A stretch of DNA of 5,070 nucleotides from Candidatus Omnitrophota bacterium (GTDB lineage: Bacteria; Omnitrophota; Gorgyraeia; JAGLLT01), in assembly GCA_030630095.1 (NCBI GenBank), contig DAOVNW010000086.1, positions 1-5,070 of the forward strand, written 5' to 3'. This document shows, in pieces, positions 1-5,070 of the stretch. The position numbers were made by a program, and so were the translations under genes. The notes beneath the pieces are model-generated. The model was not told where the DNA came from and did no database searches. It was given only the letters and a program-made list of their open reading frames with translations. Each line of letters begins with the position of its first letter. The stretch's first letter is position 1.

Positions 1-96
1 TCCATTTTTTCAGATGCCCTGGTGTATACCTTTACTGCTAATTTGTATATTTTTAAGGAGCACGCTGGAGAGTTAATAGATAATGATGAAGTTTAA
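1..96 (+). CDS. Possible C-terminal tail of an upstream gene (partial)
   Basis: Frame 1 is open from the first base to a TAA at 94-96, giving a 31-residue tail that ends in an acidic stretch (ELIDNDEV). Its codons (many GAT, GAA, GAG, GCT) resemble those of the downstream genes. If real, it overlaps the start of the TPR lipoprotein gene by 14 bases, similar to the overlap between the exosortase and EpsI genes. I do not recognise a family from so short a piece. Frame 2 is also open, to a TAA at 74-76, giving a hydrophobic tail that would not overlap the next gene; it uses rarer codons (AGG, CTA). The choice of frame is therefore inference, and it is possible that neither is coding. Confidence 0.35.
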   Translation, partial: SIFSDALVYTFTANLYIFKEHAGELIDNDEV

Positions 97-952
97 TAAA
101 AAAGTACTTAAATTTCCGCGGGTTATCCTGCTTCTTACGGCACTGTGTTTATCAGGCTGTTACGGCGCCTATGAAGCGGAGAGGGCCTACTGGCTGGTTA
201 ACCGTAAGTATTCACGCTTTATGAAGGAGTTTGAAGCGGCGGATGAGATTGACCGCGAGAAGCTGGTTAATAAGAGGTCGAAGGAGATAATAGTTGATTT
301 TAGAAAGATGATTATCAGTTATCCCGGCTGGCCGCTTTCCGCTCAGGCCCAGCTGATGATTGCCAATATATATAATACGCGGAATGAGGCTGAGAAGGCT
401 ATAAGTGAATACAAAAAGGTTCTGAAGGAGTATCCCGCCTTAAATGAACAGTGCGCGAGCGCCCTGTATGCTATCGCCGTCATTTATCAACAGGAGGGCA
501 GTTGGCCGGAGGCCGAAGAGAACTTTAAGAGAGTTATGAAAGAGTATTTCTATACAAATACCGGCTTAAAAGTTCCACTGCCGTTTAGCCGGTCTTTAAG
601 AGCCAGGGGCAGGTTTGAAACAGCGGAAGAGGTTTATGGCGAGGCTGTCAGCAAATATACAACCTACATTAGTGAAAATCCGGATAAGCCCAATGTCCTT
701 TTGGCGCTGGAACAGCTTATTAATTGTTACGGCGACCGGGATAAATGGCAGGACGCCGTAGACTTTTTAGACAACAAAATAGACAAAGATCCGGATACTC
801 CTTTGGTCTTGCAATCTTTGGCTATGAGTGCTACTATATATGAAACACATCTTGGCAACAAAGAAAAGGCCTATAAAATTTACCGCCGTGTTATAGAAAA
901 GTTTCCTGATAGCCCGGCGGCACAAAAGATAAAGGAATATCTTAATTTATAA
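83..952 (+). CDS. TPR-repeat lipoprotein of the exosortase module
   Basis: This 289-residue protein starts with a lipoprotein signal peptide: basic n-region (K3, K6, K7, K10, R13), hydrophobic core at about 14-23, and lipobox LSGC with the lipidated cysteine at C26. The mature part is alpha-helical with repeats of TPR type at about 86-119, 125-157, 204-236 and 243-276. Each has the usual alternation of small and aromatic residues and ends in a K-x-F/Y-P turn (KEYP, EKFP). Such lipoproteins usually act as periplasm-facing scaffolds, comparable in layout to BamD or other TPR lipoproteins. A role in surface-polymer or protein export is inferred only from the exosortase gene 14 bases downstream. 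It is far shorter than the PEP-CTERM-linked TPR lipoprotein PrsT, so I do not use that name. Two adjacent ATGs (83, 86) are possible starts; GGAGAG at 67-72 serves either. The exact function is unknown. Confidence 0.85.
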   Translation: MMKFNKKVLKFPRVILLLTALCLSGCYGAYEAERAYWLVNRKYSRFMKEFEAADEIDREKLVNKRSKEIIVDFRKMIISYPGWPLSAQAQLMIANIYNTRNEAEKAISEYKKVLKEYPALNEQCASALYAIAVIYQQEGSWPEAEENFKRVMKEYFYTNTGLKVPLPFSRSLRARGRFETAEEVYGEAVSKYTTYISENPDKPNVLLALEQLINCYGDRDKWQDAVDFLDNKIDKDPDTPLVLQSLAMSATIYETHLGNKEKAYKIYRRVIEKFPDSPAAQKIKEYLNL

Positions 953-966
953 CAGAGGGGCGGGTT

Positions 967-1806
967 GTGAAAAAACAAGGCACCTTAATTAAGTTTGTTA
1001 TAATTTTTATCCTGCTGGTAATTACCTATCTGCCGACCTTTAAATGGATGATAGAAAGGTTTGAAGGAGCAGAGTCTTACTATTCTCACGGCTATCTGGT
1101 ACCTTTTATAACTCTGGGGCTGATTTATTGGAAGAGGGAGAAACTCAAACAACTTAAAGCCGCGTCAAGCGGCATCGACCTTCTTCTCATCGCGGCCGCT
1201 CTCCTTACGCATGCCGCGGGACTTATTTTAAAAATAGGCTTTGTCAGCGGAGCTTCCTTGCTGATGGCCTTATTCGGGCTTAGCCTGTATCTGGGCGGGG
1301 CAGCTATTACCAAAGAGCTTTTTTTTCCCGTATCATTTCTTATCTTTATGGTGCCCATGCCCAGGATGTTAACCATCCATATAAGTTTTAAGATGAAACT
1401 TCTGGCGGCGCAGGCGGGGACCGTTTTAATTAACTGGCTGGGAATAACGGCTGTGCGCCATGGAAGCATAGTCCACTTGCCCAACACCTCGCTTACCATC
1501 GGCTCTCCCTGCAGCGGCTTAAGGTCATTGATAGCTTTATGCGGGCTGGGGGCTTTGTTTGCCTATGTCGCGGATTTGCCGCGCTTTAAAAAAGCTATCC
1601 TCTTTTTGGCATCTATTCCTTTAGCTTTTGGAGCCAACATACTGCGTATAACAATGCTCTTGTGGGTGGCCCGCAAATATGGCCATGAGGTAGCTACCGG
1701 AAAATTTCATGACTACTCCGGGATGTTTGTTTTTGTATTCGCGCTCGCGGGTTTAATTTTAATAAATAAGGCATTACAATGGGAACCAAGGAAGCAAAGT
1801 ACTTAG
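967..1806 (+). CDS. xrt: Exosortase (EpsH/Xrt family transpeptidase)
   Basis: This 279-residue polytopic inner-membrane protein has about eight hydrophobic segments (roughly 8-22, 44-55, 71-90, 95-111, 117-131, 143-160, 183-235 as two, 251-268). Exosortases cut proteins at a C-terminal sorting tail (PEP-CTERM type) and are thought to transfer them to a surface partner. Three hallmarks are visible: the N-terminal YSHGYLVP motif (about 39-46), the active-site block GSPCSGLRSL with C182, then NILR with R227 and FHDYSG with H248. Together these give the Cys/Arg/His set of the exosortase/archaeosortase superfamily, so the enzyme should be active. The start is GTG at 967, with GAGGGG at 955-960 six bases upstream, directly after the TPR gene. 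The protein lacks a fused EpsI domain; EpsI is the next gene, overlapping by 28 bases. I cannot assign the Xrt subtype, which follows the recognised sorting tail. Confidence 0.95.
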   Translation: MKKQGTLIKFVIIFILLVITYLPTFKWMIERFEGAESYYSHGYLVPFITLGLIYWKREKLKQLKAASSGIDLLLIAAALLTHAAGLILKIGFVSGASLLMALFGLSLYLGGAAITKELFFPVSFLIFMVPMPRMLTIHISFKMKLLAAQAGTVLINWLGITAVRHGSIVHLPNTSLTIGSPCSGLRSLIALCGLGALFAYVADLPRFKKAILFLASIPLAFGANILRITMLLWVARKYGHEVATGKFHDYSGMFVFVFALAGLILINKALQWEPRKQST

Positions 1807-2420
1807 TAGTTATTATAATTTTAGCTCTCAGCTCTTTATGGGTGACCTTTGTTTTAAATAGAAAAGGAGATGTGGGCCGGGACAGTTCAAAGCGGATTGA
1901 AATTCCCTACAGTTTAGGCGAGTGGAATGGTAAAGACGCGGACATCAGTCCTGAAGATTCGGAAGAGATATACCGGATATTGGGTACGGATAAGGTTATA
2001 TTGCGCAATTACGTTAATGATGACGGCAGTATTGTCCAGCTTTACGTTGTTTATAGCCAGAAGGACAGAACAAGTTTTCATCCTCCCGAGTACTGTTATA
2101 TAGGAGGGGGCAATGCTGAGTTAATCGGAAAAGACCTGGTGCGATTATCGTTGTATGACGGCAAGCTGGCAGTTAACAGGCTTATCTTTGAGACGCCGAG
2201 AGGAACTCAGCAAGTTATTTACTGGTACGCGGCCGGCAGCAAAATGTATGCCAGTTATAACAAACAGCAGATTCGCCTGGTGCTGGATATGCTTAAGGGC
2301 GGAGAGTTTCAGGGGCTTATGGTGCGTCTTTCAAGCCTTCCCCGGGCGGATAAGGAAGCCGATGACCTTGCGCATTTCCAGAATTTTGCTAATGAGATTA
2401 TGCCTTATTTAAAAAAGTAA
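1779..2420 (+). CDS. epsI: EpsI-family exosortase-associated protein (DUF3485)
   Basis: This 213-residue protein has one N-terminal membrane anchor (about 8-26) and no lipobox, so most of it should sit in the periplasm. It shows the EpsI pattern: an early IPYSLGEWNG stretch (about 42-51), an L-R-N-Y segment near 75-78, and a strand-rich QLYVVYS region. Next is the hallmark H-x-P-x-x-C block, here FHPPEYCYIGGG with H101 and C106. The C-terminal part has QVIYWY and a closing LMVRLSS. EpsI proteins occur beside exosortases or fused to their C-terminus. Their biochemical role is not settled; links to exopolysaccharide export or assistance of the sortase are proposed. Start ATG 1779 has TAAGG at 1767-1771 with a 7-base spacer. 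The gene starts inside the exosortase gene in another frame, which points to translational coupling and co-transcription. Confidence 0.92.
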   Translation: MGTKEAKYLVVIIILALSSLWVTFVLNRKGDVGRDSSKRIEIPYSLGEWNGKDADISPEDSEEIYRILGTDKVILRNYVNDDGSIVQLYVVYSQKDRTSFHPPEYCYIGGGNAELIGKDLVRLSLYDGKLAVNRLIFETPRGTQQVIYWYAAGSKMYASYNKQQIRLVLDMLKGGEFQGLMVRLSSLPRADKEADDLAHFQNFANEIMPYLKK

Positions 2421-2427
2421 GGGGTGT

Positions 2428-2508
2428 ATGAAGGTAAAGGATGAAATACTTAAAAAACAAATCCTTAATTTTTTAAAAAAATTGCCCCGCGAACAAGAAA
2501 TTACTTGA
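2428..2508 (+). CDS. Possible 26-residue small ORF after epsI
   Basis: An ATG seven bases after the epsI stop opens a 26-codon frame ending in TGA at 2506-2508. The epsI stop itself is part of the candidate Shine-Dalgarno TAAGGGG (2418-2424), whose spacer to ATG 2428 is short. The peptide is charged and lysine-rich, beginning MKVKDEILKKQIL and containing NFLKKLPREQ. The spacing of leucine, isoleucine and phenylalanine suggests one amphipathic helix. I recognise no family. The last third of the frame lies inside the terminator hairpin, so ribosomes completing it would cover the stem and could weaken termination. It may be a small protein, a leader-like element, the remnant of a lost gene, or chance; coding status is uncertain. 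Confidence 0.33.
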   Translation: MKVKDEILKKQILNFLKKLPREQEIT

Positions 2509-2520
2509 CTGCGGGGTTTT
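2485..2520 (+). terminator. Factor-independent terminator of the exosortase operon
   Basis: CCCCGC at 2485-2490 pairs perfectly with GCGGGG at 2511-2516, followed at once by TTTT and further T-rich sequence (2517-2523). Inside the 20-base loop, CAAG (2494-2497) can pair with CTTG (2504-2507) around a 6-base loop, extending the hairpin across a 3-by-3 internal loop. It lies 65 bases past the epsI stop and should end the TPR-exosortase-EpsI transcript. An A-run at 2475-2481 lies upstream of the stem, so the structure could also act on minus-strand transcripts, although no minus-strand gene is seen in the window. Confidence 0.8.
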
Positions 2521-2533
2521 CTTATGATAAATT
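2505..2533 (+). promoter_or_regulatory. Predicted sigma70-type promoter for the sugar operon
   Basis: TTGACT (2505-2510; 5 of 6 to consensus TTGACA) lies 17 bases before TAAATT (2528-2533; 4 of 6 to TATAAT). The -10 is preceded by TG plus one base (2525-2527), the extended -10 arrangement that compensates for weaker hexamers. The predicted start of transcription is near 2540, giving a leader of about 85 bases. The -35 hexamer lies in the 3' side of the terminator loop, so the promoter and the upstream terminator share DNA. The call rests on sequence match and position only. Confidence 0.5.
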
Positions 2534-2570
2534 ACACTCAATTAACTCTGGCGGAAGGAAGAGATTTGCC

Positions 2571-2588
2571 TTTGTAACTTATAACAAA
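2571..2588. promoter_or_regulatory. Weak inverted repeat in the leader, possible operator
   Basis: TTTGT at 2571-2575 is mirrored by ACAAA at 2584-2588, with one further matched pair inside (A2577/T2582). It sits about 30 bases after the predicted start of transcription and 37 bases before the solute-binding protein gene, where a repressor of a sugar operon could bind. The arms are short and AT-rich, so chance is a serious alternative. It does not look like a classic GC-centred LacI-family operator. Confidence 0.18.
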
Positions 2589-2616
2589 CATTAGTGTTAG
2601 AGGTTGCGGGATAATA

Positions 2617-2624
2617 GAGGAGGG
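2617..2624 (+). promoter_or_regulatory. Strong Shine-Dalgarno bearing on the solute-binding protein start
   Basis: GAGGAGGG is a near-perfect match to the 16S anti-Shine-Dalgarno. Counted from the AGGAGG core (2618-2623), ATG 2626 is only 2 bases away, GTG 2632 is 8 and ATG 2635 is 11. Spacing therefore favours GTG 2632 or ATG 2635 over the first in-frame ATG. All three give a workable lipoprotein signal peptide. Confidence 0.65.
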
Positions 2625-2625
2625 A

Positions 2626-3924
2626 ATGGCAGTGATGTTAAAACCTATTAGGTTCATCGGGCTTATCGCGGCTTTAGCCGTTACAGTTTGTCTTTTTGGA
2701 TGCGGCGCAAAGGAAAAGGACGGGCGGCCGAGAATACAGGTTTCATACTGGGGCAGTCACGAGGAGGTTGAGATTATTGAAGGTATTGCCGGAAAGTGGC
2801 AGGAGGAACATCCCAATATAAAGATAGAGCTTCAGCACACACCGGGCATCTCAAATTATACCAACAAGCTTTTAACCAGAGTGGCCGGAGGAGCGCCTCC
2901 TGATGTTGCTTTCGCGGAGGTGAAAGTTTTTGTAGATTTTGTGGCCCACGACCTGTTTCTTGACCTGAGGCCTTTTATTGAAAAGGATCCGGATTTTAAT
3001 ATTGGCGATTTCTTTCCCGATGTAGTCAAGAGGTTTACCAGAGACGGCAAAATTTTGGGTATTCCCCGGGATACGGCGCCATTTGCCTGCGTTTATTACA
3101 ACAAGAGACTCTTTGATGAGGTTGGTGTAGAGTACCCTACTGATGATTGGACTATGGAAGAGATGTTAGAAAAGGCTCATGCTTTAACCAGGAAAGACGC
3201 GAAGGGAAGAACAGTCCAGTATGGTTTTTACAGTCATTTTTTTGAGAACTTTATCTATGCTTACGGCGGCAGGATGGCCGATAGCGTTGACAATCCTACT
3301 AAGTGCGCCTTTAGTGATCCGAAAACACTAAAGGGCCTTCAATTTTATACTGATTTGTATACAAAGTATAAAGTTTCTCCTAATCCGGAAGCTTTAAGCA
3401 GTTCCGGTAAAAGCGCCAATCAGCTCTTTATGACCGGCCAGGTGGCTATGTATAACTCCGGTATTTGGGAAAGCCCGGCGCTGAGACATATTAAGAACTT
3501 TGACTGGGACATTGTTATGTTTCCTAAAGGCCCTGGCGGTAGGAGAGCTTTTGGAACAGGGGGCAGCGCCTACTGTGTTTTAAAGACGACCAAAAACCCC
3601 GAGGCCGCCTGGGAGGTAGTAAAAGCTCTGGCAGGAGATGAGGGGCAGATTACGATGGCTAAAAAAGGGTTGGCGCAGCCCGCCAATATCAAGATTGCGG
3701 AAGGCCCCTACTGGACAGGCGATCCCAAGAAGCCGCTAAATAAGGGGATGTTGAATGAAGCGGTCAAATATGTAGTTTACTCTCCTTTTCACCCCAAGTG
3801 GAGAGAAGCTGAAGACAAGTATATACGTCCGGAGCTTGACTACCTGCTTCTGGGCAAGATAGACGCGGAAGAGTTTGCCAAGAGGGTAAGCCCTAAAGTG
3901 GACAAAGTACTTAAAGAGGAGTAA
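2626..3924 (+). CDS. ABC sugar transporter solute-binding lipoprotein (family 1)
   Basis: This protein of up to 432 residues captures a sugar outside the inner membrane and delivers it to an ABC permease. It has a lipoprotein signal peptide (K6, R9, hydrophobic core about 10-24, lipobox LFGC with C26). The mature part matches family-1 extracellular solute-binding proteins (SBP_bac_1, MalE/UgpB-like): opening strand VSYWGSHEE (39-47), KWQEEHPNIKI (57-67), GGAPPDVAF (88-96), GKILGIPRDT with VYYNKRLFDEVG (about 141-167), a hinge-side FMTGQVAMYNSGIWE (268-282), and the late GTGGSAYCVLKTTKNPEAAWE (309-329 region). Its length is normal for the family. The substrate cannot be read from sequence; the adjacent GH94 gene suggests a beta-linked disaccharide or oligosaccharide. 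The listed start is the first in-frame ATG, but ribosome-binding-site spacing favours GTG 2632 or ATG 2635, which would shorten the protein by 2 or 3 residues. The usual permease genes do not follow immediately. Confidence 0.93.
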   Translation: MAVMLKPIRFIGLIAALAVTVCLFGCGAKEKDGRPRIQVSYWGSHEEVEIIEGIAGKWQEEHPNIKIELQHTPGISNYTNKLLTRVAGGAPPDVAFAEVKVFVDFVAHDLFLDLRPFIEKDPDFNIGDFFPDVVKRFTRDGKILGIPRDTAPFACVYYNKRLFDEVGVEYPTDDWTMEEMLEKAHALTRKDAKGRTVQYGFYSHFFENFIYAYGGRMADSVDNPTKCAFSDPKTLKGLQFYTDLYTKYKVSPNPEALSSSGKSANQLFMTGQVAMYNSGIWESPALRHIKNFDWDIVMFPKGPGGRRAFGTGGSAYCVLKTTKNPEAAWEVVKALAGDEGQITMAKKGLAQPANIKIAEGPYWTGDPKKPLNKGMLNEAVKYVVYSPFHPKWREAEDKYIRPELDYLLLGKIDAEEFAKRVSPKVDKVLKEE

Positions 3925-3933
3925 TTTTTTAAG

Positions 3934-5070
3934 ATGGCAGAAAAAAATTATAATACTTCGTATGGTTATTTTAGCGAGGATGGCAAAGAGTATATAATAA
4001 AAACTCCCCTGACGCCCAGGCCGTGGGTTAATGTAATTTCCAACAGTAAAAATTACGGCTTGGTTATTTCACAGGCGGGAGGCGGTTACAGCTGGTGTAA
4101 ACACGCGCGTGAGAATAGGATTACCAGGTGGAATCAGGACATTGTCAGGGATAACTGGGGCAAGTTTATTTATATAAGAGACAACAAAACCGGTAAGTTC
4201 TGGTCAGCTACTTATCAGCCGGTAAAGAAAAGTCCAAAGAACTACAAATGCCGCCATGGATTGGGTTTTAGTACTTTTGAGAGCCTCCATAATGATATTC
4301 GGACAACCCTGACCGTTCTGGCGGCTCCGGATGATACATTGGAAATATGGTCTTTAACGCTTGAAAACCTGAGTTCAAAGAAAAGAGACCTAAGCCTCTT
4401 TACCTATTTGGAATGGGCTCTGGGCGTAGCTCCTGATGCCCACAGAGAGTTTCATAAGTTGTTTATTGAGACCAAATATGACCCCGAGCAAAAAGCTTTG
4501 CTGGCTGAGAAAAGACTCTGGACTATCCAGACTCAGGATGGAATTGCGTGGAATAAATCATGGGATTACATTGCCTTTCATTCCTCAAGCGTGAGGCCGG
4601 TCTCTTTTGAGGGCGACAAAGAGAATTTTTTAGGCCAATATGGAGACTTTAGCGAGCCGGCAGCCGTGAAAAAAGGAATATGTTCGAATAGTGACGGGAA
4701 GTGGAATGATTCTATCGGCAGTCTGCATATAAACGTTAAATTAGACGGCAGGCAGAAGAAGAAGGTGGTTTTTACTTTAGGCCTGGCAAAGGATAAAAGG
4801 CAGGTTGATAAGCTTATTGAGCGGTATTGCTGTATAACGGGAGCGGAAGAGGCATTAGAGAAGGTCAAAAAAAGCTGGACTGACTTGCTTGACAGTTTTC
4901 ACATAGAGACACCCGATAAAGGTTTTAATTTTATTAATAACTATTGGTTAAGATATCAGGCCATCTCCTCCAGATTGTGGGGCAGGTCGGCCTATTATCA
5001 GGTGGGGGGTGACTTTGGTTATAGGGATCAGCTTCAGGATTCTCAAATTTTTCTGACCATTAATTCTGAA
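3934..5070 (+). CDS. GH94-family glycoside phosphorylase, N-terminal part (runs off window)
   Basis: The frame opens at ATG 3934 and stays open for 379 codons to the window edge, so the C-terminal part is missing. GH94 enzymes, formerly glycosyltransferase family 36, use phosphate to split beta-glucosides such as cellobiose, releasing a sugar 1-phosphate. Family hallmarks are visible: GYFSEDGKEYIIKTPLTPRP from 11, PWVNVISN (30-37), a glycine-rich VISQAGGGYSW (44-54), RITRWNQD (62-69), and the conserved substrate-site block GYRDQLQD at 362-369. No signal peptide is seen, as expected for a cytoplasmic enzyme. The motif position fits stand-alone phosphorylases of about 800 or more residues, not the much longer cyclic beta-1,2-glucan synthases. 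The catalytic-acid region (usually DWND-like) lies beyond the window. Substrate is not assignable; cellobiose, cellodextrin, laminaribiose or related sugars are possible. AGAGGAG (3915-3921), inside the end of the previous gene, is its ribosome binding site, 12 bases upstream, so the two genes are probably coupled. Confidence 0.92.
   Translation, partial: MAEKNYNTSYGYFSEDGKEYIIKTPLTPRPWVNVISNSKNYGLVISQAGGGYSWCKHARENRITRWNQDIVRDNWGKFIYIRDNKTGKFWSATYQPVKKSPKNYKCRHGLGFSTFESLHNDIRTTLTVLAAPDDTLEIWSLTLENLSSKKRDLSLFTYLEWALGVAPDAHREFHKLFIETKYDPEQKALLAEKRLWTIQTQDGIAWNKSWDYIAFHSSSVRPVSFEGDKENFLGQYGDFSEPAAVKKGICSNSDGKWNDSIGSLHINVKLDGRQKKKVVFTLGLAKDKRQVDKLIERYCCITGAEEALEKVKKSWTDLLDSFHIETPDKGFNFINNYWLRYQAISSRLWGRSAYYQVGGDFGYRDQLQDSQIFLTINSE

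Noticed and set aside
1125..1499. Minus-strand frame of 124 codons inside the exosortase gene
   Set aside because: It is antisense to the conserved exosortase core, has a composition without recognisable domains, and has no neighbouring minus-strand genes.
2155..2412. Second plus-strand frame inside epsI
   Set aside because: It overlaps the conserved C-terminal half of EpsI; its product is rich in Arg, Trp and Cys without a recognisable pattern, typical of an off-frame shadow.
2441..2476. Alternative 11-codon ORF from ATG 2441
   Set aside because: It is too short, has no properly spaced ribosome binding site, and overlaps the better-placed 2428 frame.
2469..2481. T6A7 tract as an UP element or bent-DNA regulatory site
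   Set aside because: It lies about 60-70 bases upstream of the predicted start, beyond the usual UP-element position, with GC-rich stem sequence between; it is more simply explained as AT-rich sequence flanking the terminator.
2428..2577. TGA read-through (stop reassignment or recoding) joining the small ORF to an open stretch ending at 2575-2577
   Set aside because: The frame after TGA 2506-2508 stays open for 22 codons, including an ATG at 2524, but this length is expected by chance. The stretch overlaps the terminator and promoter, and no recoding element or selenoprotein context is visible.
2856..3050. Minus-strand frame inside the solute-binding protein gene
   Set aside because: It is antisense to a conserved region and has no domain features or supporting context.
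4578..4868. Minus-strand frame of 96 codons inside the GH94 gene
   Set aside because: The plus-strand frame encodes continuous GH94 sequence across it; the antisense product is Ser/Phe/Leu-rich and unrecognisable.

Overview
The window carries two plus-strand gene groups separated by a 205-base intergenic region. The organism looks like a Gram-negative bacterium. Exosortases and EpsI proteins are characteristic of diderm bacteria, and two genes encode proteins with clear lipoprotein signal peptides. AT-leaning codons, tight overlapping genes and strong purine-rich ribosome binding sites would fit an uncultivated lineage of the Omnitrophota or Planctomycetes-Verrucomicrobia type. That placement is an impression, not a demonstrated assignment.

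Bases 1-2420 hold an exosortase module. A possible tail of an upstream gene (1-96) runs into a TPR-repeat lipoprotein (83-952). Next come an exosortase with its Cys/Arg/His catalytic residues intact (967-1806) and a separate EpsI-family protein (1779-2420) that overlaps the exosortase gene by 28 bases. Such systems process proteins carrying a C-terminal sorting tail (PEP-CTERM type) and are usually tied to exopolysaccharide or surface-layer export. No sorting-tail substrate is encoded in this window.

Bases 2421-2625 are a compact boundary. They hold a possible 26-codon small ORF, a factor-independent terminator hairpin, and a sigma70-like promoter whose -35 hexamer lies partly inside the terminator hairpin. 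A leader of roughly 85 bases follows, with a weak inverted repeat and a strong Shine-Dalgarno sequence.

Bases 2626-5070 hold a sugar-use module. A family-1 ABC-transporter solute-binding lipoprotein (2626-3924) is followed after 9 bases by the N-terminal part of a GH94-family glycoside phosphorylase (3934 to the window end, no stop reached). The likely logic is capture and import of a beta-linked disaccharide or oligosaccharide, then cytoplasmic phosphorolysis. The transporter permeases are not in view and may lie downstream.

I found no mobile element, CRISPR array, tRNA, rRNA or convincing minus-strand gene. The individual protein families are known. The least ordinary parts are the terminator/promoter/small-ORF overlap and the missing exosortase substrate. 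I do not see clear evidence for a wholly new system.
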